DNA of 8,791 bases from Paracoccaceae bacterium (GCA_026982275.1 JALSHK010000472.1:1-8791); one strand, 5' to 3'; counted from the stretch's first letter, positions 1 through 6,527 are shown. The notes: a model not told the origin generated them from the sequence alone. Numbers and translations: made by a program.

Positions 1-24
1 GGATTCGGCAATCGCGGCAATCAT
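1..24 (-). CDS. dgcA: Start of probable N-acetyl-D-glutamate racemase DgcA (partial)
   Basis: Only the first eight codons (M-I-A-A-I-A-E-S) lie in the window; the rest runs off the left edge. The ATG overlaps the stop of the upstream dgcN gene as ATGA, the usual arrangement for translational coupling. The identity is inferred from position: DgcN-type genes are commonly followed directly by the gene for the enolase-superfamily epimerase/racemase DgcA, which converts N-acetyl-D-glutamate to N-acetyl-L-glutamate. Eight residues are too few to show homology. Extending the sequence to the left would settle it. Confidence 0.45.
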
Positions 25-1016
25 AGCATCGCATCCACAAGCCGTGCTGCGCCGTGGCGATAAGGGTCCACGCAGGGCAGGCCGAGCCTGGCTTCCAGCG
101 CTTGCAAATAGGTGCCGGCCTCGGCCTCCGGCATTTTGGCGGTGTTGACAGATACCCCGATCACCTTGCAATCAGGGTTTACCACCTGCGCGAGGCGCAG
201 GGCCATATCGCGCAAATCTTCCAATGAAGGCAGCGGATAATCGGGCAGGCCGCGCATGTGGCTGCGGGTTGGCTCATGCGCCAGTATAAGCGCATCGGGC
301 TGGCCGCCATGGATCAGCGCCATGGTCACGCCGGAATAGCTGGCATGGAACAGGCTGCCCTGGCCCTCGATGATATCCCAGTGATCCGCATCATTATCGG
401 GCGTCAGATATTCCACCGCACCGGCCATGAAATCGGCCACTACCGCATCGAGCGGGATGCCGCCGCCGGTGATCAGAATACCGGTCTGGCCGGTAGCGCG
501 AAAGGTGGCTTTCAGCCCGCGCGCGTGCATTTCGCGCTCCAGCGCGATCGCGGTATACATCTTGCCGACCGAGCAATCCGTGCCCACAGCCAATACCCGT
601 TTGCCGCTGCGCTTTTTGCCATTGGCAATCGGATAGGCGATCGTGGGAATGCGCACATCATGCAGGGTGCGGCCATGCATTTGCGCCGCTGCCACCAGCG
701 TGCCCTCGTCGGATAGCAGATTATGCAGGCCCGAAGCGATATCCAGCCCCGCCACCAGCGCGGCTTCCAGCGCAGTGAGCCACGCCTCCGAGATATGCCC
801 GCCGCGATTGGCCACCCCGATCACCACGGTTTTTATGCCCGCTGCGGCGGCTTCTTCCATGGTCATATCCGGCAGGCCCATATCGGCATTGCAGCCCGGC
901 AGGCGAAATTGCGCCCTGGCATAATCAGGCCGCCAATCCTTGATACCTTGTGCGACTTTGGCAGCGAGCGGATCCGCCGCATCGCCTAAAAACAGGATGT
1001 ATGGGGATTCTATCAT
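21..1016 (-). CDS. dgcN: DUF1611 family N-acetyltransferase DgcN
   Basis: The 331-aa protein matches the DUF1611 family in layout and length. An N-terminal Rossmann-like part (residues 1-135, with VVIGVANRGG at 65-73) is followed by a P-loop-like domain whose GTDCSVGK motif lies at 145-152, then ATGQTG at 174-179 and IIEGQGSLFH at 215-224. In characterised marine proteobacteria DgcN acetylates D-glutamate to N-acetyl-D-glutamate, the first step of a D-glutamate catabolic route completed by the racemase DgcA; the substrate here is inferred from the family. The start is ATG, preceded by GGAG seven bases upstream. The stop overlaps the start of the next gene (ATGA), so the two are probably co-translated. 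The protein is cytoplasmic, with no signal peptide or membrane segment. Older annotations call this family a putative NAD-dependent epimerase/dehydratase. No regulator gene is adjacent; the 140 bp upstream are AT-rich without a clear promoter. Confidence 0.85.
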   Translation of the reverse strand: MIESPYILFLGDAADPLAAKVAQGIKDWRPDYARAQFRLPGCNADMGLPDMTMEEAAAAGIKTVVIGVANRGGHISEAWLTALEAALVAGLDIASGLHNLLSDEGTLVAAAQMHGRTLHDVRIPTIAYPIANGKKRSGKRVLAVGTDCSVGKMYTAIALEREMHARGLKATFRATGQTGILITGGGIPLDAVVADFMAGAVEYLTPDNDADHWDIIEGQGSLFHASYSGVTMALIHGGQPDALILAHEPTRSHMRGLPDYPLPSLEDLRDMALRLAQVVNPDCKVIGVSVNTAKMPEAEAGTYLQALEARLGLPCVDPYRHGAARLVDAML

Positions 1017-1156
1017 GGTCTATCTCCGGCTTGACGTTATGAACGCCAAATAACCGTGCCGAAGCGGGAATTTATGCCTGATTTTGCAATAATTCAGTAA
1101 AATACGCGGCATAATTGCATGAAACAGCCAAATCCTGCAAGGATCCGCGAATATGG

Positions 1157-1501
1157 CTAGCGAAGCAGGGCAACCGGTGCGTTTTCATCGACCACAAAAT
1201 CCTTGGCAGGGCCATTGGTGACATCGGTGTGGCGCTTGTATTCATAGCGCATGATCTCCCCTTCCGGCTCGGAATGGATCACAAGACAGGTGGCCAGATG
1301 CCGGGCACCATCATAGATATCGACAAAGCCGCGCAAATGCGGCGCGACATCCCGCTCCATTTCAAAGCCGTCTTCCGTCACCTGCAAAAGCGGATAGACC
1401 TCGTCTCCGACATGCAGACGAAGACGGTTTTTCTTGCGCTGTGCCTGCTTGCGCGCCCGATCAAGACCATCGAGAACTTCGCGGGATAGAAATGCGTCCA
1501 T
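1157..1501 (-). CDS. Conserved hypothetical protein, possibly PilZ-like barrel
   Basis: This 114-aa protein has no signal peptide or membrane helix. Its N-terminal quarter is strongly basic (residues 13-28, RARKQAQRKKNRLRLH). The rest reads as a small beta-rich domain: VYPLLQVTEDGF at about 35-46, then LRGFVDIYDGARHL, CLVIHS and MRYEYKR. I recall similar 110-120-aa proteins in Rhodobacteraceae without assigned function. The alternation of a basic start, short strands and a GFVDIYDG turn resembles a divergent PilZ barrel, but the classical RxxxR and D/NxSxxG c-di-GMP motifs are not intact, so the fold is only a guess. The ATG start has a very strong ribosome binding site, AGGAGGA at 1508-1514 on the minus strand. 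The gene sits alone between the receiver-like gene and dgcN with about 140 bp on each side, so it is probably monocistronic. Confidence 0.75.
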   Translation of the reverse strand: MDAFLSREVLDGLDRARKQAQRKKNRLRLHVGDEVYPLLQVTEDGFEMERDVAPHLRGFVDIYDGARHLATCLVIHSEPEGEIMRYEYKRHTDVTNGPAKDFVVDENAPVALLR

Positions 1502-1621
1502 GGGGTTTCCTCCTGAAGCGAGCTTCGCATCTTTTGCTTAATAGCGGGTGAATGCCGCATTGCCGACCATATTATAGGGGCAATAATTAATTCTGTCAGT
1601 AGAATATTTGTGATCGAAGCC

Positions 1622-1669
1622 CCCGCCCGTAAAACCCGAAGCCGTATTATCCGGGCTGGCTGGGGCGGG
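1622..1669 (-). terminator. Possible hairpin terminator of the receiver-like gene
   Basis: On the minus strand a nested inverted repeat spans the receiver-like gene's stop codon. The outer arms CCCGCCC/GGGCGGG are at 1663-1669 and 1622-1628; the inner arms CCCG/CGGG are at 1652-1655 and 1635-1638, and TTTTA follows the inner arm. The loop is long and the U-run short, so this may be only a weak terminator or chance GC-rich pairing. Confidence 0.25.
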
Positions 1670-2033
1670 ATTGTTGCTTGCTGTTGAGATGCGAGACCAG
1701 AGCGGCCAGATCTTTCGCCTCCACCGGAGACTGCATCACGGAATGGACATTCGGCATCAGCTCGAAAATAGAGCCGTCTGAGAAAAAGCTGGTGGAATTC
1801 ACGGTAATAACCGAGGCTTTCGGCAAGCGATAGGCTGCAAAATCGGCCACCGCTATGGCACCACCATCGGGAAGGACCATCTCGAGAATCAAGGCATCAA
1901 AGCTCTGGGCCCGGATTTGAATGAGCGCTTCGGTCTGGGAATGAACCAGCGTGACTTCCACCCCTTCTCGCTCCAGAAAAGCGGCCCAAAGCGCGCCTAG
2001 CTCGGCATTGTGTTGTGCGATTAATACCCGCAA
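1647..2033 (-). CDS. Degenerate response-regulator receiver protein
   Basis: This 128-aa single-domain protein has a CheY-like alpha/beta pattern: MRVLIAQHN (strand 1), VTLVHS, DALILEMVLPDG (46-57), SVITVNS (74-80) and an SP-x4-DL segment near 102-109. It has no output domain. The usual chemistry is missing. The N-terminal acidic pair is replaced by Gln-His; the phospho-acceptor Asp position aligns with Glu51 (LEMVLPDG instead of LDxxLPDG); the conserved Lys before Pro is Ser102. It therefore probably does not take part in ordinary phosphotransfer and may be a constitutive or protein-binding pseudo-receiver. The SFFSDGSIF stretch (82-90) is a signature I associate with a Rhodobacteraceae family. 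The start is TTG: an in-frame TGA lies 16 codons upstream and there is no ATG or GTG between them. No histidine kinase is nearby. Confidence 0.75.
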   Translation of the reverse strand: MRVLIAQHNAELGALWAAFLEREGVEVTLVHSQTEALIQIRAQSFDALILEMVLPDGGAIAVADFAAYRLPKASVITVNSTSFFSDGSIFELMPNVHSVMQSPVEAKDLAALVSHLNSKQQSRPSQPG

Positions 2034-2211
2034 GGTAGCCCCCGGATCCTGATATAATAGTTGATATGCGGAACTTCATAGCCAAAATAGACTTGTGCAT
2101 TGGCAGGCCGCTTATTACCCATGCCCTTAATAAGAAATTTACAACAATACTAGCCCAGTTGCCAACACAATCATACTTTTAAGCAAAAAATCACCTACTG
2201 AATAGGACATT
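2034..2211. other. Divergent AT-rich intergenic region
   Basis: This 178-bp gap separates the start of the minus-strand receiver-like gene from the plus-strand cobD start and must hold both promoters. It is clearly AT-richer than the genes (20 G+C in the 60 bases 2161-2220). TTTACA at 2138-2143 resembles a -35 box, but no good -10 lies at proper spacing. I see no cobalamin riboswitch core. Confidence 0.4.
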
Positions 2212-3135
2212 ATGACACATATCACCCTAATAGTTGTATCATTGATTATTGATTCCCTATTGGGAGAGCCAAAGTGGCTGTGGTTAAAGGTGCGACATCC
2301 GATTGTGCTTATGGGGGCAATGATCGGATATCTGGATCGTAAGCTGAATATAGGAAAATACCGGCGAATCAAAGGGGTGCTTGCGCTGGCGGCGATGCTG
2401 GTGGCCATCATCGGTTTGGGCTGGCTATTGGCTGCGGTGCCGGATCGCGGGCTGCTGGAGCTGCTCGGCGCAGCGATTCTTATTGGGCATCGCTCGTTGG
2501 TGCAGCATGTTTCGGACGTTGCCGGCGGGCTGGAGCGGGGAATCCCGGCGGGCCAAACGGCTGTGGCAAAAATCGTTGGCCGCGATGTATCGGCGCTGGA
2601 CGAGGCCGGAGTTTCGAGGGCGGCAATTGAAAGCGCGGCGGAGAATTTTTCGGACGGGGTTGTGGCACCGGTTTTCTGGTTTGTGCTTTTTGGCTTACCG
2701 GGGATCTTGGCCTATAAGCTGGTGAATACCGCCGATAGCATGATCGGCTATCGCACCGAGAAATACGAACAATTCGGCTGGGCAGCGGCGCGCCTGGACG
2801 ATGTGATGAACTATATCCCGGCACGGATATCGGCAGGGCTGATCCTGCTGGCCGCCGGTGACCGGCGCACGCTTGAGATTATTGCCAAGGATGCGGGCCA
2901 TCATCGCTCGCCCAATGCGGGCTGGCCCGAAGCGGCCATGGCGGGGGCGCTGGATGTGGCGCTGTCGGGACCCCGCATATATCACGCAAAGCGGGTGGAA
3001 TACCCGTTTGTCAACGAGAATGGCAGGCATGAAATCGGCCGGAAGCAGATCCGGCAATCGGTTCGGGTTTTGTGGCAAAGCTGGGCGGTGATGCTCGGCG
3101 GATTAATGATCGCATTGATCTGGCTTTGGCTTTAA
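2212..3135 (+). CDS. cobD: Adenosylcobinamide-phosphate synthase CbiB/CobD
   Basis: This 307-aa integral membrane protein of the CbiB/CobD family attaches (R)-1-amino-2-propanol O-2-phosphate to adenosylcobyric acid, making adenosylcobinamide phosphate late in coenzyme B12 synthesis. Family motifs run in the usual order: GEPKWLW at 18-24 with HP at 29-30, ESAAENFSDGVVAPVFW at 140-156, NTADSMIGY at 172-180 and GHHRSPNAGWPEAAMAGAL at 229-247. Hydrophobic segments are at about 4-16, 56-78, 150-170, 203-216 and 291-307, fitting the inner membrane. The length is normal for the family. The ATG has an AGGA just upstream. No other cobalamin gene lies in the window, so it looks detached from the rest of the pathway. 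The first 20 codons are AT-richer than the remainder. The name CobD is also used for the unrelated threonine-phosphate decarboxylase of enterics, which this is not. Confidence 0.95.
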   Translation: MTHITLIVVSLIIDSLLGEPKWLWLKVRHPIVLMGAMIGYLDRKLNIGKYRRIKGVLALAAMLVAIIGLGWLLAAVPDRGLLELLGAAILIGHRSLVQHVSDVAGGLERGIPAGQTAVAKIVGRDVSALDEAGVSRAAIESAAENFSDGVVAPVFWFVLFGLPGILAYKLVNTADSMIGYRTEKYEQFGWAAARLDDVMNYIPARISAGLILLAAGDRRTLEIIAKDAGHHRSPNAGWPEAAMAGALDVALSGPRIYHAKRVEYPFVNENGRHEIGRKQIRQSVRVLWQSWAVMLGGLMIALIWLWL

Positions 3136-3200
3136 CGCTTGCAAAAGGCGGAAAATGGGGTTTTCTTGCTTAAGTCCTTTTTGAACAACAGGAAACTCCC

Positions 3201-4373
3201 ATGACCGATATTGTTATTCTTGACGGGGTCCGCACGGCCATTGGCGGCTTTGGCGGCGCATTGGCCGGCACGCCCCCCGGCCAGAGCGCGGCGCATGTAT
3301 CGCGTGAAGCTTTGAGGCGCGCCGGCGTGGAGCCAGCCCGGATCGGCCATGTGGTGTTTGGCCATGTGATCAATACCGAGCCGCGCGATATGTATCTCTC
3401 CCGCGTGGCGGCGATCGAGGCCGGTATTCCCGAGGCAACCCCCGCGATGAATGTAAACCGGCTATGTGGCTCGGGGGCGCAGGCGCTGGTTTCGGCGGCG
3501 CAATCCCTGATGCTGGGCGACGCGGATTTTGCGCTGGCAGGCGGGGCGGAAGCCATGAGCCGCGCGCCGTATATTCTGCCGCAAGCCCGCTGGGGGCAAA
3601 AAATGGGCGATATGCAGGCGGTAGATATGATGCTGGCCACGCTGCATTGCCCCTTTGGCACCGGCCATATGGGGATCACGGCCGAAAATGTGGCGGCGAA
3701 ATACGGCATTAGCCGCGAAGCGCAGGATGCTTTTGCACTGGAAAGCCAGGCGCGGGCGGCGCGGGCGATCGAGGCCGGATATTTCACCAGCCAGATCGCG
3801 CCGATCGAGGTGCGCAAGGGGCGCAAGACCGAGGTTTTCGAAATAGACGAGCACCCAAAGCGCACCAGCCTAGAGGCGCTTTCGGGGCTGCGCGCCGCCT
3901 TCCAGAAAGACGGCACGGTGACGGCGGGCAATGCCTCGGGGATCAATGACGGCGCAGCCGCGCTGGTATTGGGCACAGCAAAAGCGGCAAAAGACGCGGG
4001 GCTGCGGCCCAAGGCGCGCATTCTGGGCTATGCCCATGCGGGGGTGGATCCGGCGCTGATGGGCATCGGTCCGGTTCCGGCGGTGCAAAACCTGCTGGCG
4101 CGCACCGGGCTGAAGGCCTCCGATTTTGCGGTGATCGAGAGCAACGAGGCTTTTGCCGCGCAGGCCTGCGCGGTATCCCGAGAGCTGGGGCTGGATCCGG
4201 CACGGGTCAACCCCAATGGCGGCGCGATTGCGCTGGGCCATCCGGTGGGGGCGACGGGGGCGATCATTACCCTTAAGGCGATTTACGAGCTGGAGCGCAT
4301 TGGCGGCGGCAGGGGGCTGATCACCATGTGCATCGGTGGCGGTCAGGGGATCGCGCTGGCGATTGAAGTTTAG
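3201..4373 (+). CDS. Acetyl-CoA C-acetyltransferase (thiolase, PhaA/AtoB type)
   Basis: This 390-aa cytoplasmic thiolase condenses two acetyl-CoA to acetoacetyl-CoA (or the reverse), feeding polyhydroxybutyrate synthesis, the ethylmalonyl-CoA route or ketone-body/short-chain fatty acid breakdown. All catalytic elements are visible: nucleophile Cys89 in NRLCGSG, the NEAFAAQ motif near 316, His347 in GHPVGATG and Cys377 in CIGGGQG. Spacing and length match biosynthetic thiolases such as PhaA (about 392 aa). The start ATG has AGGA seven bases upstream. It lies 65 bp after cobD and 227 bp before the aminotransferase. No reductase (phaB), acyl-CoA dehydrogenase or CoA transferase is adjacent, so the pathway cannot be chosen from context. 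The 4-hydroxybutyryl-type insert H-C-P-F-G-T-G-H-M-G is typical of the degradative/biosynthetic tetrameric class. The specific symbol is left blank because phaA, atoB and bktB cannot be separated here. Confidence 0.93.
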   Translation: MTDIVILDGVRTAIGGFGGALAGTPPGQSAAHVSREALRRAGVEPARIGHVVFGHVINTEPRDMYLSRVAAIEAGIPEATPAMNVNRLCGSGAQALVSAAQSLMLGDADFALAGGAEAMSRAPYILPQARWGQKMGDMQAVDMMLATLHCPFGTGHMGITAENVAAKYGISREAQDAFALESQARAARAIEAGYFTSQIAPIEVRKGRKTEVFEIDEHPKRTSLEALSGLRAAFQKDGTVTAGNASGINDGAAALVLGTAKAAKDAGLRPKARILGYAHAGVDPALMGIGPVPAVQNLLARTGLKASDFAVIESNEAFAAQACAVSRELGLDPARVNPNGGAIALGHPVGATGAIITLKAIYELERIGGGRGLITMCIGGGQGIALAIEV

Positions 4374-4423
4374 CCTTTCGTCAAGCGCCTGCCGAGCGAA
4401 GCGAGGCCACGGCGCCGCAGCCC

Positions 4424-4447
4424 ATTTTTGCCACTTGTTGCAAAAAT
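4424..4447. repeat. Perfect 8-bp inverted repeat, 8-nt loop
   Basis: The arms ATTTTTGC (4424-4431) and GCAAAAAT (4440-4447) are exact reverse complements around the loop CACTTGTT. It lies 51 bp after the thiolase stop and about 155 bp before the aminotransferase start. The stem is AT-rich and lacks the GC stem plus T-run of a standard terminator, so it could be a regulator site or a weak transcript-end hairpin. Confidence 0.5.
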
Positions 4448-4600
4448 GCCGCCGATAGGCGGGCCGCTTGGCGTATGCGTGGGCCATCCGTCAATTTTGG
4501 CGCTGCATCACCGGAAATGTCGTATCCATTCGCTTCGATAGCTGTTAGAGCGATAAAAAAGGGCCTGATCGCCCGCCACATATAATATCAGGAGCCAATC

Positions 4601-5728
4601 ATGCCCGCAGTTTTATCCGATGTTGATCCCGACGGCCTGCAAGAATTCTCGGTGGTATTTACCGATCGCTCGCTCAATCATATGTCGGCCAGCTTTCAGC
4701 AGGTGATGCGCGATATTTCTGATACGCTCAAGGGCGTTTACAAGGCCGAGGCCGTCGTCGTAGTGCCCGGTGGCGGCACTTACGGCATGGAGGCCGTCGC
4801 ACGGCAATTTGCCAGCGATCAAAGGGCGCTGGTCATTCGAAATGGCTGGTTTTCCTATCGCTGGACCCAGATTTTCGAGGCCGGCAATATCCCCTCGGAG
4901 CATACGGTGCTAAAGGCGCGCCAAACCGGCAATGCCGCCACCGCCCCCTTTTCCCCTGTGGCGATCGAGGAAGCCGTGGCGCGGATCAAGGCCGACCGCC
5001 CCGCGCTGGTATTTGCCCCGCATGTCGAGACCTCCAGCGGCATGATCCTGCCCGATGATTATATCAAGGCGCTGGCCGATGCCGCGCATGAGGTCGGGGG
5101 CCTGATGGTGCTGGATTGCATCGCCTCGGGCACGATCTGGGTGGATATGGCGGCCACGGGTGTGGATATTCTGATCTCGGCGCCGCAAAAGGGCTGGAGC
5201 AGCTCGCCCGCCGCCGCTCTGGTGATGCTGTCCAAAGCCGCGCTGGAGCGGATGGAAGAAACCACCTCCAGCAGCTTTGCCTGCAATCTCAAAACATGGC
5301 ATAATATCATGCAGGCCTATGTGAATGGTGGCCATGCCTATCATGCCACCTTGCCAACCGACGCGCTGAAAGCCTTTCGCGATGCAATGCAGGAAACCGG
5401 GGCGCTGGGCTGGGAGAATATCAAGGCTGCACAGCAAGAGCTTGGCGACCGCGTGCGCGCGGCGCTGAAATCGCGCGGCATTGCCTCGGTGGCGGCGGCA
5501 GGCTTTGAAGCGCCCGGCGTGGTGGTGAGCTATACCGATGATGCCGAGATCAAATCGGGCAGGAAATTCGCGGCCCTAGGCATGCAGATCGCGGCCGGCG
5601 TGCCGCTGCAATGCGATGAACCGGAGGGGTTCAGCACCTTCCGGCTCGGGCTGTTCGGACTGGATAAACTGGCGGATATTGATGGCACGGTGGCGCGGCT
5701 GGAAACGGCGCTCGATCAGGTATTTTAA
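4601..5728 (+). CDS. Class V PLP-dependent aminotransferase, substrate unknown
   Basis: This 375-aa fold-type I PLP enzyme is related to the alanine/serine-glyoxylate aminotransferase group (COG0075-like). Visible elements are the phosphate-binding loop PGGGTYGMEA at 56-65, HVETSSG at 141-147, the cofactor-contacting Asp172 in LDCIASG, and the Schiff-base lysine Lys197 in SAPQKGW. The N-terminus is unusual for this group: in place of the common PGPTxVP start it has VVFTDRSLNHMSASFQ (18-33), which I recall from a distinct alphaproteobacterial subfamily without a settled substrate. It is probably cytoplasmic. The ATG start has AGGAG seven bases upstream. The 227-bp upstream gap suggests its own promoter, and the gene converges with the DUF3592 gene 20 bp downstream. 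Alternatives are serine-pyruvate, 2-aminoethylphosphonate or kynureninase-like activities; none is shown by context. Confidence 0.88.
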   Translation: MPAVLSDVDPDGLQEFSVVFTDRSLNHMSASFQQVMRDISDTLKGVYKAEAVVVVPGGGTYGMEAVARQFASDQRALVIRNGWFSYRWTQIFEAGNIPSEHTVLKARQTGNAATAPFSPVAIEEAVARIKADRPALVFAPHVETSSGMILPDDYIKALADAAHEVGGLMVLDCIASGTIWVDMAATGVDILISAPQKGWSSSPAAALVMLSKAALERMEETTSSSFACNLKTWHNIMQAYVNGGHAYHATLPTDALKAFRDAMQETGALGWENIKAAQQELGDRVRAALKSRGIASVAAAGFEAPGVVVSYTDDAEIKSGRKFAALGMQIAAGVPLQCDEPEGFSTFRLGLFGLDKLADIDGTVARLETALDQVF

Positions 5729-5748
5729 AGCAGAACAGTCCGACCCGA

Positions 5749-6306
5749 TTATCGCCGCCGCACGGTTGGCTGACGCTCTGCCTTGCGATGCGGGTATTGC
5801 TGTGTATCCGAATCCTCACGGCGCACATTCGAGCTATAGCTGTAATGCGCGCCATCCGAAGGCGCGCGCCCGGCCTTTGGCCGGCGCGTAATGCGCGCCA
5901 CGATCAGCGCACTTACGGCCAAAACAACCCCGACACCGATAAAGACCGTCCCAAAACCCCATAGCGCAAACCAGTTATTCACCCTGAGGTTTTGCGGATC
6001 CCGAATATCATAAAGGATGCCTACCTGATCACCGACGCGATAATTATAGCTTGATGACGACAAAAACGTAGGCCCGCTACGCTTGGTGCCGTTATGATCT
6101 ATAAAGGCAATGATGGGCTGATAGCTTGTCGAGCCATCGCTATACCTGGCGGAAACGCTCATAACCGTTCCGGTAGTAACCACAGCATTTGTACTAAAAT
6201 CATAGCTGGAATAGCCGAAAAGCCCGCCGATACCACTAATAACAAAGGCCAGAAATGCCAATATAAAAACCGGAACGCGTGTAGGTTTCATCGGTTTGAT
6301 TCTCAA
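5749..6306 (-). CDS. DUF3592 family membrane protein
   Basis: This 185-aa protein has two membrane helices (about 11-32 and 112-137) around a beta-rich region (about 40-110), probably extracytoplasmic. It carries the family's pattern: GTVMSVSARY, YQPIIAFIDHNGT and VGDQVGILYDIRDPQNLRV (91-109), close to the usual Y-D/N-P-x-D-P-x-x-A motif. DUF3592 proteins have no established function. After the second helix comes a basic, Arg/Ser-rich tail of about 48 residues (138-185) ending in RRR, longer than the core needs and probably disordered in the cytoplasm. The start is uncertain. The coordinates use TTG at 6306, which has GAGG six bases upstream; an ATG at 6291 (residue 6) is the alternative and has only a GAGA further away. 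The gene converges with the aminotransferase gene, stops 20 bp apart. Confidence 0.75.
   Translation of the reverse strand: MRIKPMKPTRVPVFILAFLAFVISGIGGLFGYSSYDFSTNAVVTTGTVMSVSARYSDGSTSYQPIIAFIDHNGTKRSGPTFLSSSSYNYRVGDQVGILYDIRDPQNLRVNNWFALWGFGTVFIGVGVVLAVSALIVARITRRPKAGRAPSDGAHYSYSSNVRREDSDTQQYPHRKAERQPTVRRR
5842..5900. repeat. Hairpin flanked by 13-bp direct repeats
   Basis: GTAATGCGCGCCA occurs exactly twice, at 5842-5854 and 5888-5900. Between the copies are the palindrome GGCGCGCGCC (5861-5870) and a hairpin CCGGCC-TTT-GGCCGG (5870-5884) that can extend by four more pairs after one bulged C. All of this is inside the tail-coding part of the DUF3592 gene. The copies are 46 bp apart, so they are read in different frames. 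Confidence 0.6.
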
Positions 6307-6527
6307 AATGGGCCTCGATTTCGTAATTGTATCAGCAAATATTGGCAGCGCCTGAATTTACCGGCCCAACCACAGCTCTCCGGTGTTGGATACAGAACCT
6401 GCGCCTGTCTGTCGAACGGAAAGTCGCCCAGATGGAAACGTGGAGCAGCCCTAAAGCGGGGCAGATCCAATATTGCTTGGGAGGTCTCTGCATTATTTTG
6501 TAGGCGTTCCAGAGGCGCAGGTCAATC
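6307..6527. other. Intergenic region without a recognised gene
   Basis: This 221-bp gap lies downstream of thyX and upstream of the DUF3592 gene. It holds the probable DUF3592 promoter at its left end. The pairs GCGCCT/AGGCGC near both ends and GCCC/GGGC around 6449-6461 could form structure. I do not recognise an RNA family and find no supported small gene or clear thyX terminator. Confidence 0.4.
6326..6333 (-). promoter_or_regulatory. Possible extended -10 of the DUF3592 gene
   Basis: The minus strand reads TGATACAAT here (the leading T is at 6334): a TGN extension plus TACAAT, five of six bases matching the consensus -10. The predicted transcript start near 6319 leaves a short leader holding the GAGG site. 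No matching -35 is seen. Confidence 0.3.

Noticed and set aside
1132..1144. ATCCT-GCA-AGGAT as terminator of the 114-aa gene
   Set aside because: The stem is only 5 bp with a three-base loop and is followed by just two or three T residues.
1897..2100. Minus-strand frame with ATG at 2100 as an alternative beginning of the receiver-like gene
   Set aside because: It is in another frame and its product does not resemble a receiver. Joining it would need a frameshift, while the TTG start already gives a complete domain.
2034..2211. Cobalamin riboswitch upstream of cobD
   Set aside because: GC-rich bits such as GGCAGGCCGC at 2102-2111 were checked, but the conserved B12-box and core elements are not present in readable form.
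4381..4581. 66-aa minus-strand open frame between the thiolase and aminotransferase genes
   Set aside because: No ribosome site before its ATG, no family resemblance, and it crosses the inverted repeat and T-run structure.
4581..4586. TATAAT as the -10 of the aminotransferase gene
   Set aside because: A start about seven bases downstream would cut off the ribosome site at 4591-4595, and no -35 lies at proper distance.
6308..6355. 15-codon open frame beginning ATGGGCCTC on the plus strand
   Set aside because: It has no ribosome site and lies over the likely DUF3592 promoter region; chance expectation for such a short frame is high.
6340..6525. Structured small RNA (6S or SRP type) between the DUF3592 gene and thyX
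   Set aside because: The GCGCCT/AGGCGC pair could close a stem, but I find none of the conserved sequence of 6S, SRP or tmRNA and no promoter-terminator pair.
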